64,000 bases of DNA from Palsa-661 sp035535015 (lineage in GTDB: Bacteria; Actinomycetota; Acidimicrobiia; Acidimicrobiales; UBA8190), in assembly GCA_035535015.1 (NCBI GenBank), contig DATLQU010000007.1, positions 1-64,000 of the forward strand. The letters run 5' to 3'. This document shows, one piece after another, positions 46,617-55,104 of the stretch. The notes below the pieces were generated by a model. That model ran no database searches. It saw only the letters and a list, made by a program, of their open reading frames with translations, and was not told the DNA's origin. Position numbers and translations under genes: made by a program. Position 1 is the stretch's first letter; every line of letters starts with the position of its first letter.

Positions 46617-48238
46617 TCAGTGGCCCGTGGCCGAGACGGAAAGCTTCACAGACTTTGCACCGGCGCAAGCTCTCAGCCAGGCGGGGAGATCTCCGGTCAG
46701 CCCCCGGGCCCTATCTGGGCCGCCCGTTCCCTCAGGCATTTGTCCGACCACGGTAGGCGACACGTCGACAACAAGCGGCAAGCCGCAGACACGGCTACGC
46801 CGAGCTTTCTCCCCGGCGGGAGAGACCCAGGCGGGCCCGGACAACGGAAACGGCCCGATCGTCAACCGGACCACGACGGCCCGGGCCCCGGCGGCACGCA
46901 AGGACTCGGTGCCGACGAATCCCGGGCTCGACGCGTCGCCGGCGGTGTAACAGGACCGGATGTCACCCACCAGTGAGGACAGGGCGACGAGATCGTCTGC
47001 GGCCAAGGCCGACATGCTGTCGGCCAACGGGCCCACGGCCGTCACCGTCCGCTGACCCTCGGGCTCATCGAACACCAGACAGGCCGAGTCCATCTCGGCC
47101 GTATCCCGGACACGGTGGAGAACCTGCTGGGGCAGTCGGCGGCTGGTCAGAAGGCCGGAGATGGCGACCGACGCGTGGGCGGCGCGTTGCCAGCGGGTAT
47201 TGCCCAGATTGGTGCCGATGAGCCCGAGCCGGTCGGCGAGAGGGCGGGCCACCGTCTCGGTGGACCTGCCAGAGTCCGCGCTGCGATACGCAGCGGAGCT
47301 CGCCGTTGCGCTCGAGGTAGAGGCTCGACATCAGATGGCCCCGTCGGAGAAGCGTCTCCACTACGAGGTCACAGACGGCGACGACGTTGTCGAGCCGGGC
47401 GAGGGCCTGACGCAGCTTGTCCTCGTGGACCCAGGCCCGGTGCCTTCCCCGATCGTCGGTGGCGTCGGCCGAGAGATGCGTGGACGGTCCGGTGCGGGCC
47501 ACCTGAGGCCACGGCGGCGCCGGCCGGGCCAGGAGGTAGCCCTGGACGAGGTGGACGTCGGCATCGCGCAGAACGTCGAGCTCCCCTCGGGTCTCGACCC
47601 CCTCGGCGATCACGCTCGTGCCCACCTCCCGGGCAAAGGCCACCACCGCTCGCATCAGGGCCCGGCGGTTGGGATCCTCGTCGATACCCCGGATGAGTTC
47701 GCGGTCGAGCTTCAGGTAGTCGGGCGAGAGCTCCACGATGTGGCGGAGGCTCGAGTAGCCGGCACCGGCATCATCCACGGCGAGACGGAACCCGCGACCG
47801 AGCCATCCGGCCAGACGGCCACGGAGGTCGTCGTCGTCCTCGACCGCCTCCTGCTCGGTCAGCTCCAGGACGAGCCGGTCGGGAAGGTCATCGCGCAGAG
47901 CCAGGAAAGCCGGGTCGGAGATGGTCGACGGGCTGGCATTGACGAAGAGCGCCGGGCGTCGGGCGGGGCGCCGAACCGGGCCACGGCCCGGACACAGGCG
48001 GGTTCGAGTCGGGCCCGGAGATCGAATCCCGACGCCACTTCCAGCCACCAGTCGGGCGGTCGGTGCGGTTCGCCCGACATCGGGGCCAACGCCTCGTAGC
48101 CGACGACGACCATGTCGGAGGGCGGACAACGGGCTGGACCACGGCGGTGATCGCTCCCGGTTCACAGAGCCTTTCCACCGGAGTAGGCAGGTCGGAGCCG
48201 CCCCATGGCCGTGTCGTCCGGGGTTCGGCAACGGTCAC
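46617..48238 (-). pseudogene. EAL-GAF protein broken by three frameshifts
   Basis: Homology passes through four registers on the minus strand. The start (PVERLCEPGAITAVVQPVV) leads to VVVGYEALAPMSGEP after a lost base at about 48117-48124, then to ALFVNASPSTISDPAFLALRDD after two extra bases (CG) near 47949-47955, where most of the EAL domain follows: LVLELTEQEAVEDD, VDDAGAGYSSLRH, YLKLDRELIRGID, SVIAEGVETR. A third shift at about 47262-47272 leads into STETVARPLADRLGLIGTN and a GAF-like region. Each break can be repaired by one small indel, and the repaired protein would be a cyclic-di-GMP phosphodiesterase. As written it is not translatable as one protein. Confidence 0.75.
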
Positions 48239-48360
48239 CGATGGTGTATCGGAGCGATCGGCGGACCTCTTGAGACTTTGGACCGCCCCGCCCGCCGTCG
48301 CCGTGCCCGCTCTTCTGCGCTCGGATTTTCGGCGCTCGGACGACGCGCCGCCGTCCGGGC

Positions 48361-49260
48361 CTACCGGCTCGACGCCTCGACCATCTCCGCCGGGCTGTTG
48401 GTCAGCCCCCGGACCGAGGCGCGGCCCAAGCGGGTGATGAATTGGAGCAGACGGGTCCGGGCCTTCTCCGCCGACGGCGTGAGTCCCTGCCTTTCGGCGA
48501 TGTCCCAATGACCGAGGACGACCGGACGCAGGATCGAGTCGTGGTGGACACGCAGGTCGTAGATGCCGGCCCGGGCGATGGCCTTGGCGTGACCGGAAAA
48601 GCCGGTGATTCCCGTGCCCGGCATCTCGAAACCGATGACCTGGCGCTTGATGGCCTCGACCATGCCCGAGGGGTCGATCTCGAGGGCGGCCGAGACCAGG
48701 TCCCGGTAGAAGAGGTAGTGGAGGTTCTCGTCCGCCGCCACCCTCTTCATGACCCCGTAGCCCTCGGCGTCGGGCAGGGCCTTGCCCGTGTTGTGGTGGG
48801 CGATCCTGGTGGCGAGCTCCTGGAGGGCGAGGTAGGCGAAGGCGTCGGAGATGCTCGTGGGCTGAGGGGAGACGCCTCCGGTCACCTGGGCCATGCGGGC
48901 CCGCTCCAAGGTGGTCGGGTCGATGTGCCCGCTCATGATCAGATAGTCGCGAAGCGCGATCGAATGCCGGCCCTCCTCCGCCGTCCAGCGTCGGGTCCAG
49001 TAGCCCCAGGCGCCGTGGCGGCCGAAGAGGCCGTCGATGGCGGCGAAGTAGTACGGCAGGTTGTCCTCGGTGAGGACGTTCACGAACAGGGCACTGGCCA
49101 CACCGTCGGGCAGGGGCTCGACGCCGGCGGCGGTGGGTGTCGGGGGTGGCCGCCATTCGACGAGGTCGTGGGGAAACCATTCCTTGGCCATGCCGAGGTG
49201 TCGGTCGACCAGGCGCTCGGCTGTCGGCAGGAGCTCGGCCAGGATCGTCGCGTCATCCAT
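48361..49260 (-). CDS. Acyl-ACP desaturase (DesA-type, soluble di-iron)
   Basis: A 299-residue ferritin-like di-iron enzyme, like mycobacterial DesA1/DesA2, which desaturates an acyl chain bound to carrier protein. The metal ligands are in VLTEDNLPYYFA (Glu), RWTAEEGRHSIALRDYL (Glu and His), YLALQELATRIAHHNTG (Glu) and AADENLHYLFYRDLV (Glu-x-x-His). Start ATG 49260 follows GAGAGAGG at 9 bases. It is separate from the membrane desaturase at 16384, so the organism has both types. It lies between the EAL-GAF pseudogene and a class I amidotransferase, with no clear link. Confidence 0.9.
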   Translation of the reverse strand: MDDATILAELLPTAERLVDRHLGMAKEWFPHDLVEWRPPPTPTAAGVEPLPDGVASALFVNVLTEDNLPYYFAAIDGLFGRHGAWGYWTRRWTAEEGRHSIALRDYLIMSGHIDPTTLERARMAQVTGGVSPQPTSISDAFAYLALQELATRIAHHNTGKALPDAEGYGVMKRVAADENLHYLFYRDLVSAALEIDPSGMVEAIKRQVIGFEMPGTGITGFSGHAKAIARAGIYDLRVHHDSILRPVVLGHWDIAERQGLTPSAEKARTRLLQFITRLGRASVRGLTNSPAEMVEASSR

Positions 49261-49511
49261 GTGTACGGACCTCTCTCCCCCCGGTTTGGTGGTGAACTCG
49301 TTGGGAACGTCTGACCGAGCCCTCGCCCTGGGCCTCGGCGGCAGGGTCGCGCCGTCAGCCTAGAACCCAGAACCGCGAACCTGGAAGCAGGAATCCGGAA
49401 ATCCACGGGCCGAAGGTGGCGGTCCGGCTCCCAGCTCGACGGCCGTCAGGACGGCTCCGGCTGATGGCTCCGCGGCTGGCGACTCGGTGACGTCGGCTCC
49501 TCTGGTCCTCG

Positions 49512-50234
49512 TCATCGTCCGTGGGCCGCGGCGGAGGCGAGCTCGATGAAGCGACTGAAAACACGGCGGCCGGTCTCTTCGACAAGACGGCGGTCGGGTC
49601 CGTCCAGAGTGATGCCGGCGGGCAGATCCGGAGCCCAGGACGCCGCCACCTCGTCGTCCACCTCGAGATGGAACTGGAGGCCGTAGACACGGTCGCCATA
49701 GCGGAAGGCCTGGTTCTGGTAACGGTCGCTCGAGGCCAGGCGGGTGGCACCGTCGGGGATGGCGAAGGTGTCCCCGTGCCAGTGGACGACGGGAAGCTGG
49801 TCGCCCTCGGGGCCGAGGAGCGGGTCGATCAGACCCTCGGCGTCGAGGGTGATACGGCCGATACCGATCTCGGGGGACGGCCCGGTGGTGACGTCCGCCC
49901 CCAGGGCGGCGGCCACCAGTTGGGCTCCCAGGCAGACCCCGAGAACGGGGAGGCCGGCGTCCACGGCCTCGGCCAGCCAGCGCTTCTCGCTGACCAGCCA
50001 GGGGTGATCGGCCGTGTCGTGCACGCCCATGGGCCCTCCCATGACCACAACGCCGGAGACATCGGCGGGATCGGGCAGGCTCTCGCCCAGATCGAGCCGG
50101 ACGATCCGGTTCGGCATCTCGGCGCCGGCCAGGACAGCGGCCAGGAGGCCGGGACCTTCGGTCGGGGTGTGCTGGACCACGATCCAGGGTCGTGCCCCCG
50201 GGAACGAGCTCCCCGACGGCGTCTCGTCTGGCAA
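49512..50234 (-). CDS. Class I glutamine amidotransferase-like protein
   Basis: A 240-residue triad-type GATase related to the GMP synthase glutaminase. VVVMGGPMGVHDTADHPWL is the oxyanion region, GLPVLGVCLGAQLVAAALGA holds the nucleophile Cys, and GLQFHLEVDDE holds the catalytic His and Glu. It may hydrolyse glutamine or gamma-glutamyl amides. The first codon is a TTG, which is weak; a start further in (GTG in front of VQHTPTEG) is possible, so the N-terminus is uncertain by about 20 residues. It lies 18 bases downstream of a PIG-L deacetylase gene. Confidence 0.85.
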   Translation of the reverse strand: MPDETPSGSSFPGARPWIVVQHTPTEGPGLLAAVLAGAEMPNRIVRLDLGESLPDPADVSGVVVMGGPMGVHDTADHPWLVSEKRWLAEAVDAGLPVLGVCLGAQLVAAALGADVTTGPSPEIGIGRITLDAEGLIDPLLGPEGDQLPVVHWHGDTFAIPDGATRLASSDRYQNQAFRYGDRVYGLQFHLEVDDEVAASWAPDLPAGITLDGPDRRLVEETGRRVFSRFIELASAAAHGR

Positions 50235-50252
50235 GAGCGACCGGGTCTCGGG

Positions 50253-51005
50253 CTAGGGGGTGACGACGACGCGGAAGGATTCGACCAGACGGCCTTCGGG
50301 GAGACCGGCGGCTCGGGCACCGGCCGAGAGCCACTCCCGGATCCGGGCGTCGAGCCATTGCCCTTCGCCCACCTGGCTGCGGTGACGGCGGAGGGCGGCG
50401 ATCTTCGTGTCGAAGGTGTCGGTGACGTCCACGATCCGGTTGGTCTCGGGTGCCGCCATCAGGAAGACCTCGGCCACCGAGTGGGGCTCGTGGCCCTCCT
50501 CCAGGAGCTCGGGGTGGGCAAAAGGGTTCTGGGCATCGGGGTAGGCGGCGCAGACGGCCGCTTCTCCTGCGGCCAGGTGGTCCGGGTGGCTGGCCCCGAG
50601 CCGGTCCCAGATGCGGTCGGGCGACTGGCAGACGAGGCGTTGGGGTTTGTGGATCCGTACCTGACGGGAGATGTCCCGGCGCAGCTCGACACTCGGGACA
50701 AGGCGTCCGTCGGGGTAGCCGAGGAAGGTGACGTCGGTGACGCCGACCTCGGCGGCCGCCGCCCTCTGCTCGTCGCGCCGGATGGCGGCCATCTCGGGAC
50801 GCGAGATATCACGGTCGGACCCACCGGCGTCGCCGTCGGTCACGATGCAGTACGCCACCTCGATGCCCGACTTCACCCAGGTGGCCACCGAACCGGCCAC
50901 GCCGAAGTCGACGTCGTCGGGATGGGCGGTGACCACGAGGATCCGCTCCACGTCGACGGGTTCGTCGATGGCGATCAACGGCGCCGGGTCGATTCTCTCG
51001 GTCAT
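50253..51005 (-). CDS. PIG-L (GlcNAc-deacetylase-like) family protein
   Basis: A 250-residue zinc-dependent deacetylase. The zinc site is in LVVTAHPDDVDFGVAGSVA (His-Pro-Asp-Asp) and GASHPDHLAAGEAAVCAAYPDAQNP (His-Pro-Asp-His), and the substrate loop is WVKSGIEVAYCIVTDGDAGGSD. This is the family of mycothiol enzymes MshB and Mca; here the paralog is not assignable, and mycothiol conjugate amidase is one possibility because the organism has a mycothiol-dependent enzyme. ATG 51005 is 12 bases from the end of the C69 peptidase gene. Confidence 0.88.
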   Translation of the reverse strand: MTERIDPAPLIAIDEPVDVERILVVTAHPDDVDFGVAGSVATWVKSGIEVAYCIVTDGDAGGSDRDISRPEMAAIRRDEQRAAAAEVGVTDVTFLGYPDGRLVPSVELRRDISRQVRIHKPQRLVCQSPDRIWDRLGASHPDHLAAGEAAVCAAYPDAQNPFAHPELLEEGHEPHSVAEVFLMAAPETNRIVDVTDTFDTKIAALRRHRSQVGEGQWLDARIREWLSAGARAAGLPEGRLVESFRVVVTP

Positions 51006-51017
51006 GGACAGAGGATC

Positions 51018-52289
51018 CTAACGGTCGGTGTCGGAGACTCCGATGCCGGCGGCGGCCAGGGCGTCCAGCGCGGCGCTCACGCGCCGGGTGGCCCGGGCCC
51101 CGTAGGCCTGCCATTTCTCCGGATCGGTACCGAGGTCGGTGGCCTCGTCCCAGAGGGCGTCCTCGAGGGGCGACAGCTCGGCGCGGACCGCGGCCAGCGA
51201 CGTCGCGTCCAGGCCCACGCAGTCGCGGATGGCGGCGAATCGGATCCAGAACTCCTCGTCGCCGACGAGCGGGGGAACGGGGAGCACCGCGGTGCCGGAC
51301 AGAGGCGGGGGGACGGGGACGTAGACCGAGACACAGGGACTGCCGAGCGCCATCCAGGCTCTGGCCGGGACATCCGGATCGGTCGGCAGGAGCGCCAACA
51401 GGGAGGCGGTGGTGACGGCCGTCTCGTTGGCGTGGAGACAGACCGTCCAGCCGGCGCCGTCGAGGGAGGCGTCGTCCACCGCCGGTGCGGCCGGCACGGA
51501 AGGGTCCGACGATCCGGCCGACGGGAGCCGGGGGTGGGAGCCGGGAACGCCCCAGGGTCCGGAGCCGTGGTCGCGGAGCAGCCCGACGACGGCCCGGGGA
51601 TCGCAGTCGGGCACGGCGGCGGCGCGGCGGAGAAAGGCGCCGCTCGACTCGAGGCGGGTGTCGGCGAAACCGGTGGGAAGCCCGGGATGGCGCCAGCTGC
51701 CGATGTCGGTGCCGGGGACGATGTCGGCCGAGGCCCGGGTCCAGTCCGTGCGAAGCGTCAGACAGTTGGAGATGGCGGCGGCGCCGTCCACCTGGCGGGC
51801 GGCCCAGCTGGAGGCCGAGGTGTCGAGGATCCAGGCCGAGGCGGGATCGGCGATGAGAAACGAGGACCAGTAGGAGAGAGAGTGGATCTGGTCACCGATG
51901 CCCCCCTGGCCGTGGTGGTCGATGAGGGTGGTGATGGCCTCGAGCGCCGCGTCCGCCGTCCGGCCCCGTTCGAGACCGAGACGGACGAGGTCCATGCCGA
52001 TGAACGCCGGGGGCAGGGGCCGGGGATCGACGGTGGTGAAGACCATCTCGTTGCCGATGGCCACGCGGTGCTCGTTCAGACCGTGCTCGGCCCCCCAGAG
52101 CCAGGTGGGACGGGAGAGCAGGGTCGAGAAGGCGCCGGTGTCGGGGATGTCGAGGTACTGGGTACGCAAGGACCCGCCCGGAGGGCGGCGGGGAAAGGCC
52201 GAGGCGATCTGGGGCTCGGACCGGGGGCGGTCCGAGTTCTTGGCGAAGAGGGTGACGCCGTCGCCGAGGAGGCAGAGGGTGTCACACAT
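51018..52289 (-). CDS. C69-family (secernin-like) dipeptidase
   Basis: A 423-residue N-terminal-nucleophile hydrolase. MCDTLCLLGDGVTLFAKNSDRP gives Cys2 as nucleophile after Met removal, with the LFAKNSDRP strand that follows in secernins; GAEHGLNEHRVAIGNEMVFTT and MDLVRLGLERGRTADAALEAI carry the usual sheet residues. The start ATG is required for Cys2 to become the first residue. It is soluble. It lies between the DEAD-box helicase and the PIG-L gene on the same strand, possibly one transcript. Confidence 0.88.
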   Translation of the reverse strand: MCDTLCLLGDGVTLFAKNSDRPRSEPQIASAFPRRPPGGSLRTQYLDIPDTGAFSTLLSRPTWLWGAEHGLNEHRVAIGNEMVFTTVDPRPLPPAFIGMDLVRLGLERGRTADAALEAITTLIDHHGQGGIGDQIHSLSYWSSFLIADPASAWILDTSASSWAARQVDGAAAISNCLTLRTDWTRASADIVPGTDIGSWRHPGLPTGFADTRLESSGAFLRRAAAVPDCDPRAVVGLLRDHGSGPWGVPGSHPRLPSAGSSDPSVPAAPAVDDASLDGAGWTVCLHANETAVTTASLLALLPTDPDVPARAWMALGSPCVSVYVPVPPPLSGTAVLPVPPLVGDEEFWIRFAAIRDCVGLDATSLAAVRAELSPLEDALWDEATDLGTDPEKWQAYGARATRRVSAALDALAAAGIGVSDTDR

Positions 52290-52322
52290 GCGGGCTCGGG
52301 CGACGAAACCCCGCCGACAGTC

Positions 52323-53546
52323 TCAGGCCGCACCCTCGTCGAGTTCCCAACCGGAGAGGTCGGCCAGACGGGGATCGTTGGAGAAGATCTCGATCAGCGC
52401 GGTGGGGAGGCCGAGACGCTTCTGGATCCGCTCGACGTCGAGGATCTGGTCCCAGAGGACGAGGGTGGCCACGACGCCCTTGCCACCGGCGCGCGCCGTG
52501 CGACCCGACCGGTGGAGATAGGCCTTGTGGTCCTCGGGAGGGTCGTAGTGGACGACGACGTCGACGTCCTCGATGTCGAGACCACGGGCGGCCACGTCGG
52601 TGGCCACCAGGACCGGGAGCCGGGAGGAGGTGAAGTCCTCGAGCGCCTTCTCGCGGCTCGACTGGCGGAGATCGCCGTGGATGGCGGCGGCCCGGACCCC
52701 CTCGCGCTGGAGCTGCTCGACCAGTCGGTCGGCGCCGCGCTTGGTACGGACGAAGACGAGGGTCTTGGTCGCCCCCTTGCAGATGGCGGCGGCCACCTTG
52801 ACCTTGTCCATCTGGTGGACCTGGAGGAAGCGGTGCTCCATGAGGTCGACGGTGACGCGGGCCGAGGCCACCTCGTGACGGACGGGATCGGTCAGGTGGC
52901 GACGGACCAGGCGGTCGACGTCGCCGTCCAGGGTGGCACTGAAGAGCATGGTCTGGTGGGGCTTCTCGATCCGACGCAGGACCCAGTCGACCTGGGGCAG
53001 GAATCCCATGTCGGCCATGCGGTCGGCTTCGTCGAGGACGGCCACCTCGACGTCGGCCACGGAGACCTCGCCGCGGTCGGAGAGGTCGATCAGCCGGCCC
53101 GGGGTGGCGATGACGACGTCGACACCCTTGTTGAGCTTCTTGATCTGGCGTTCGATGTCGGCGCCGCCGTAGAGGACGACGGCCCGGCGACCGGTGGCCT
53201 CGGCCAGCGGGGCGAGGACCTCGGCCACCTGGATGGCGAGCTCACGGGTGGGGACGAGGACGAGGCCACGCGGCCGGCGCGGTGCCGGCGTACCCAGACG
53301 CATGAGGAGGGGAAGGCCGAAGGCCAGGGTCTTGCCCGAACCGGTCTTGGCCTTGCCGCAGACGTCGCGTCCGGCGATGGCGTCGGGGATGGTGATGGCC
53401 TGGACGGGAAACGGGGCCTTGATGCCCTGGGAGGCCAGGACGGCTACCAACTCGGGAGCCACCCCCAACTCCTCGAAGGTCGTGGCCAGGATGGGTTCGG
53501 GTTCGGTGGAATCCTCGTCCGAAGGACGCTCAATTGTTGTGGTCAT
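52323..53546 (-). CDS. DEAD-box ATP-dependent RNA helicase
   Basis: A 407-residue RNA helicase. The Q motif region (FEELGVAPELVAVLASQGIKAPFPVQAITIP), Walker A (AKTGSGKT), PTRELAIQV, VVIATPGRL, DEAD box (VLDEADRMADMGF), SAT (LFSATL), HGDLRQSSREKALEDF, ATDVAARGLDI and HRSGRTARAG are all in order, so both RecA-like domains are complete. No C-terminal RNA-binding extension is present. The ATG at 53546 is chosen over the long frame to 54242, which is shadow of the BCP gene. Probably involved in ribosome assembly or RNA turnover. Confidence 0.95.
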   Translation of the reverse strand: MTTTIERPSDEDSTEPEPILATTFEELGVAPELVAVLASQGIKAPFPVQAITIPDAIAGRDVCGKAKTGSGKTLAFGLPLLMRLGTPAPRRPRGLVLVPTRELAIQVAEVLAPLAEATGRRAVVLYGGADIERQIKKLNKGVDVVIATPGRLIDLSDRGEVSVADVEVAVLDEADRMADMGFLPQVDWVLRRIEKPHQTMLFSATLDGDVDRLVRRHLTDPVRHEVASARVTVDLMEHRFLQVHQMDKVKVAAAICKGATKTLVFVRTKRGADRLVEQLQREGVRAAAIHGDLRQSSREKALEDFTSSRLPVLVATDVAARGLDIEDVDVVVHYDPPEDHKAYLHRSGRTARAGGKGVVATLVLWDQILDVERIQKRLGLPTALIEIFSNDPRLADLSGWELDEGAA

Positions 53547-53810
53547 GGGGTCTCTTTCGCTCTTCGTGTCCCGCGGCCGCCCATCGACCGCCGGGTCGGG
53601 TCCGCCTCGGGGCTCCGAAGCGCCCGCTCCAGAAGGCGGGAACGAAGAGAACAGGTGAGGAAGACCCCGGTGTCGTGGCAACGCCACGGCACGCGTTTCC
53701 CAGTGTAGCGGTCCTGTCCCCCCGATCGGTGGCCCTGGGCCGAGGCGCAGGAAGGGCAGGGGGCGGCCGTGTGCCATGGTGGGGCCCACCACACGCCCAG
53801 GAGGATCCCG

Positions 53811-54275
53811 ATGGCCAAGCTCGACGCCGGGGACAGAGCGCCCGCCTTCACGCTGGCCGATCAGGACGGGGAGAAGGTGTCGCTGAAGGACTTCGCCGGG
53901 CGACCGGTGGTCGTCTACTTCTACCCGGCCGATGACACGCCCGGCTGTACCAAGGAAGCGTGCCAGTTCAACGACAACCTGTCCGGCTTCAGCCGGGCCG
54001 ACGTGACGGTGATCGGGATCTCGCCCGACGGGGCCGAGAAGCACGTGAAGTTCCGGACCAAGTACGGACTCAAGTTCCCGCTGTTGTCGGACCCTGATCA
54101 CAAGGTGATGGAGAAGTACGGCGCCTACGGCGAGAAAACCTTGTACGGGAAGAAGACGGTGGGGGTGATCCGGTCCACCTTCCTGATCGGTGCCGACGGG
54201 AAGATCGCCCGCGCCTGGCACCACGTGCGCGCCGACGGCCACGCCGAGAAGGTCCTGGCCGAGATCACCGGCTGA
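53811..54275 (+). CDS. bcp: Thioredoxin-dependent peroxiredoxin, BCP type
   Basis: A 154-residue peroxiredoxin that reduces hydroperoxides. Peroxidatic Cys and resolving Cys are in DDTPGCTKEACQFNDN (GCTxEAC), and YFYPADDTPG, VTVIGISPDGAEKHVKF and STFLIGADGKIARAW complete the thioredoxin fold. The ATG at 53811 is preceded by CAGGAGGATCCCG, a good ribosome binding site; the ORF could start at 53769 but lacks one there. The adjacent gene is a Fpg/Nei glycosylase on the other strand, which ends 6 bases after it. Cytoplasmic. Confidence 0.94.
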   Translation: MAKLDAGDRAPAFTLADQDGEKVSLKDFAGRPVVVYFYPADDTPGCTKEACQFNDNLSGFSRADVTVIGISPDGAEKHVKFRTKYGLKFPLLSDPDHKVMEKYGAYGEKTLYGKKTVGVIRSTFLIGADGKIARAWHHVRADGHAEKVLAEITG

Positions 54276-54281
54276 GGTCGC

Positions 54282-55079
54282 TCAGCGCTGATGCCGGGGG
54301 CACCACCAACTGGTGCGGCCGCCGACCGTCGACCGGCGGAGCTCGGCTCCGTCGCGCGGGCATCGGCCGCCCGGGTGGCGCTGTGGCATGAGGTCGCCCA
54401 GATGTGATCCGCCGCGCGCCGAGAGCTCGTCGAGGGTGACACGGAGATGTCGGTGGAGTCGACGGATCTCCGCCGGGGTGAGTGAGCCGGCCCGTCGGTT
54501 GGGGTTGAGAGAGGCGCGCCAGAGGATCTCGTCGGCCAGCAGGTTGCCCACGCCGGCGATGCGGGCCTGGTCCAGCAGCCGGGCCTTCAACGGCGCCGCC
54601 GATCCCTCGAGGGCATGGCGGAGTTGGGCCGGGGTGAGGGTCATGGCGTCGGGGCCGAGGGCCGACTCATCGGGGTCGAGGGCCACACCGCCGAGGAGAC
54701 GGGGATCGTGGACGACCAGTGATCCCCCGTCGGTGAAGATGACACCGAATCGATCCCAGCGCGCTCCCCTGCTTCTGCTCGAATAGATGAGCTCGTCGAC
54801 GGCGGAGAGACCGTCGACGAAGAGCGAACCGGTCATGCCGAAGCGGAGACCGAGTCGATGGTCGGTGGCCGCCGGTGTGCCGGCCAGGTCGAGGACGAGG
54901 AGCTTGCCGATCCGGCGGGCGGCACAGAACGACGCCCCGACGAGGATCTTCTTCACGCGCGCCGGAGGGGTCTCCCCGCGCAGGAAGCGGGGGTCGTGGA
55001 CGGCCACGATGGCGATCGGGCGGTCGAGAGCCGACTCGGCCAAGCGCCGATAGGCCTCGACCTCGGGTAATTCGGGCAC
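54282..55079 (-). CDS. Fpg/Nei-family DNA glycosylase
   Basis: A 265-residue base-excision repair glycosylase/AP lyase. GTG 55079 is the only start that gives Met-Pro-Glu-Leu-Pro-Glu-Val-Glu, with Pro2 the catalytic nucleophile after Met removal. Helix-two-turn-helix: LKARLLDQARIAGVGNLLADEILWRASLNPNRRAG; the zinc finger follows at the C-terminus. The finger is odd: where most have Cys4, here it reads CPRDG...WWCPRHQR, with Asp and His in place of the second and fourth Cys. The paralog (MutM or Nei) cannot be told. Convergent with bcp; its 5' end is close to the FrhB-like gene. Confidence 0.9.
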   Translation of the reverse strand: MPELPEVEAYRRLAESALDRPIAIVAVHDPRFLRGETPPARVKKILVGASFCAARRIGKLLVLDLAGTPAATDHRLGLRFGMTGSLFVDGLSAVDELIYSSRSRGARWDRFGVIFTDGGSLVVHDPRLLGGVALDPDESALGPDAMTLTPAQLRHALEGSAAPLKARLLDQARIAGVGNLLADEILWRASLNPNRRAGSLTPAEIRRLHRHLRVTLDELSARGGSHLGDLMPQRHPGGRCPRDGAELRRSTVGGRTSWWCPRHQR

Positions 55080-55091
55080 GGGGTCCGACGC

Positions 55092-55097
55092 TACTGT
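55092..55097 (+). promoter_or_regulatory. Leaderless -10 element (TACTGT)
   Basis: TACTGT ends 7 bases before the ATG at 55105; no Shine-Dalgarno site. Confidence 0.5.
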
Positions 55098-55104
55098 GGG
55101 CGCC

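Noticed and set aside
47888..49180. 430-codon minus-strand frame through the acyl-ACP desaturase
   Set aside because: Most of it is a shadow of the desaturase gene; only the last part (PVERLCEPGAITAVVQPVV) belongs to the broken EAL gene.
49521..53708. A 1395-codon open frame on the plus strand
   Set aside because: It runs antisense across the amidotransferase, PIG-L, C69 and helicase genes and arises from GC-rich codon bias that removes stops from the opposite frame. The translation is Gly/Asp/Val-rich without any domain.
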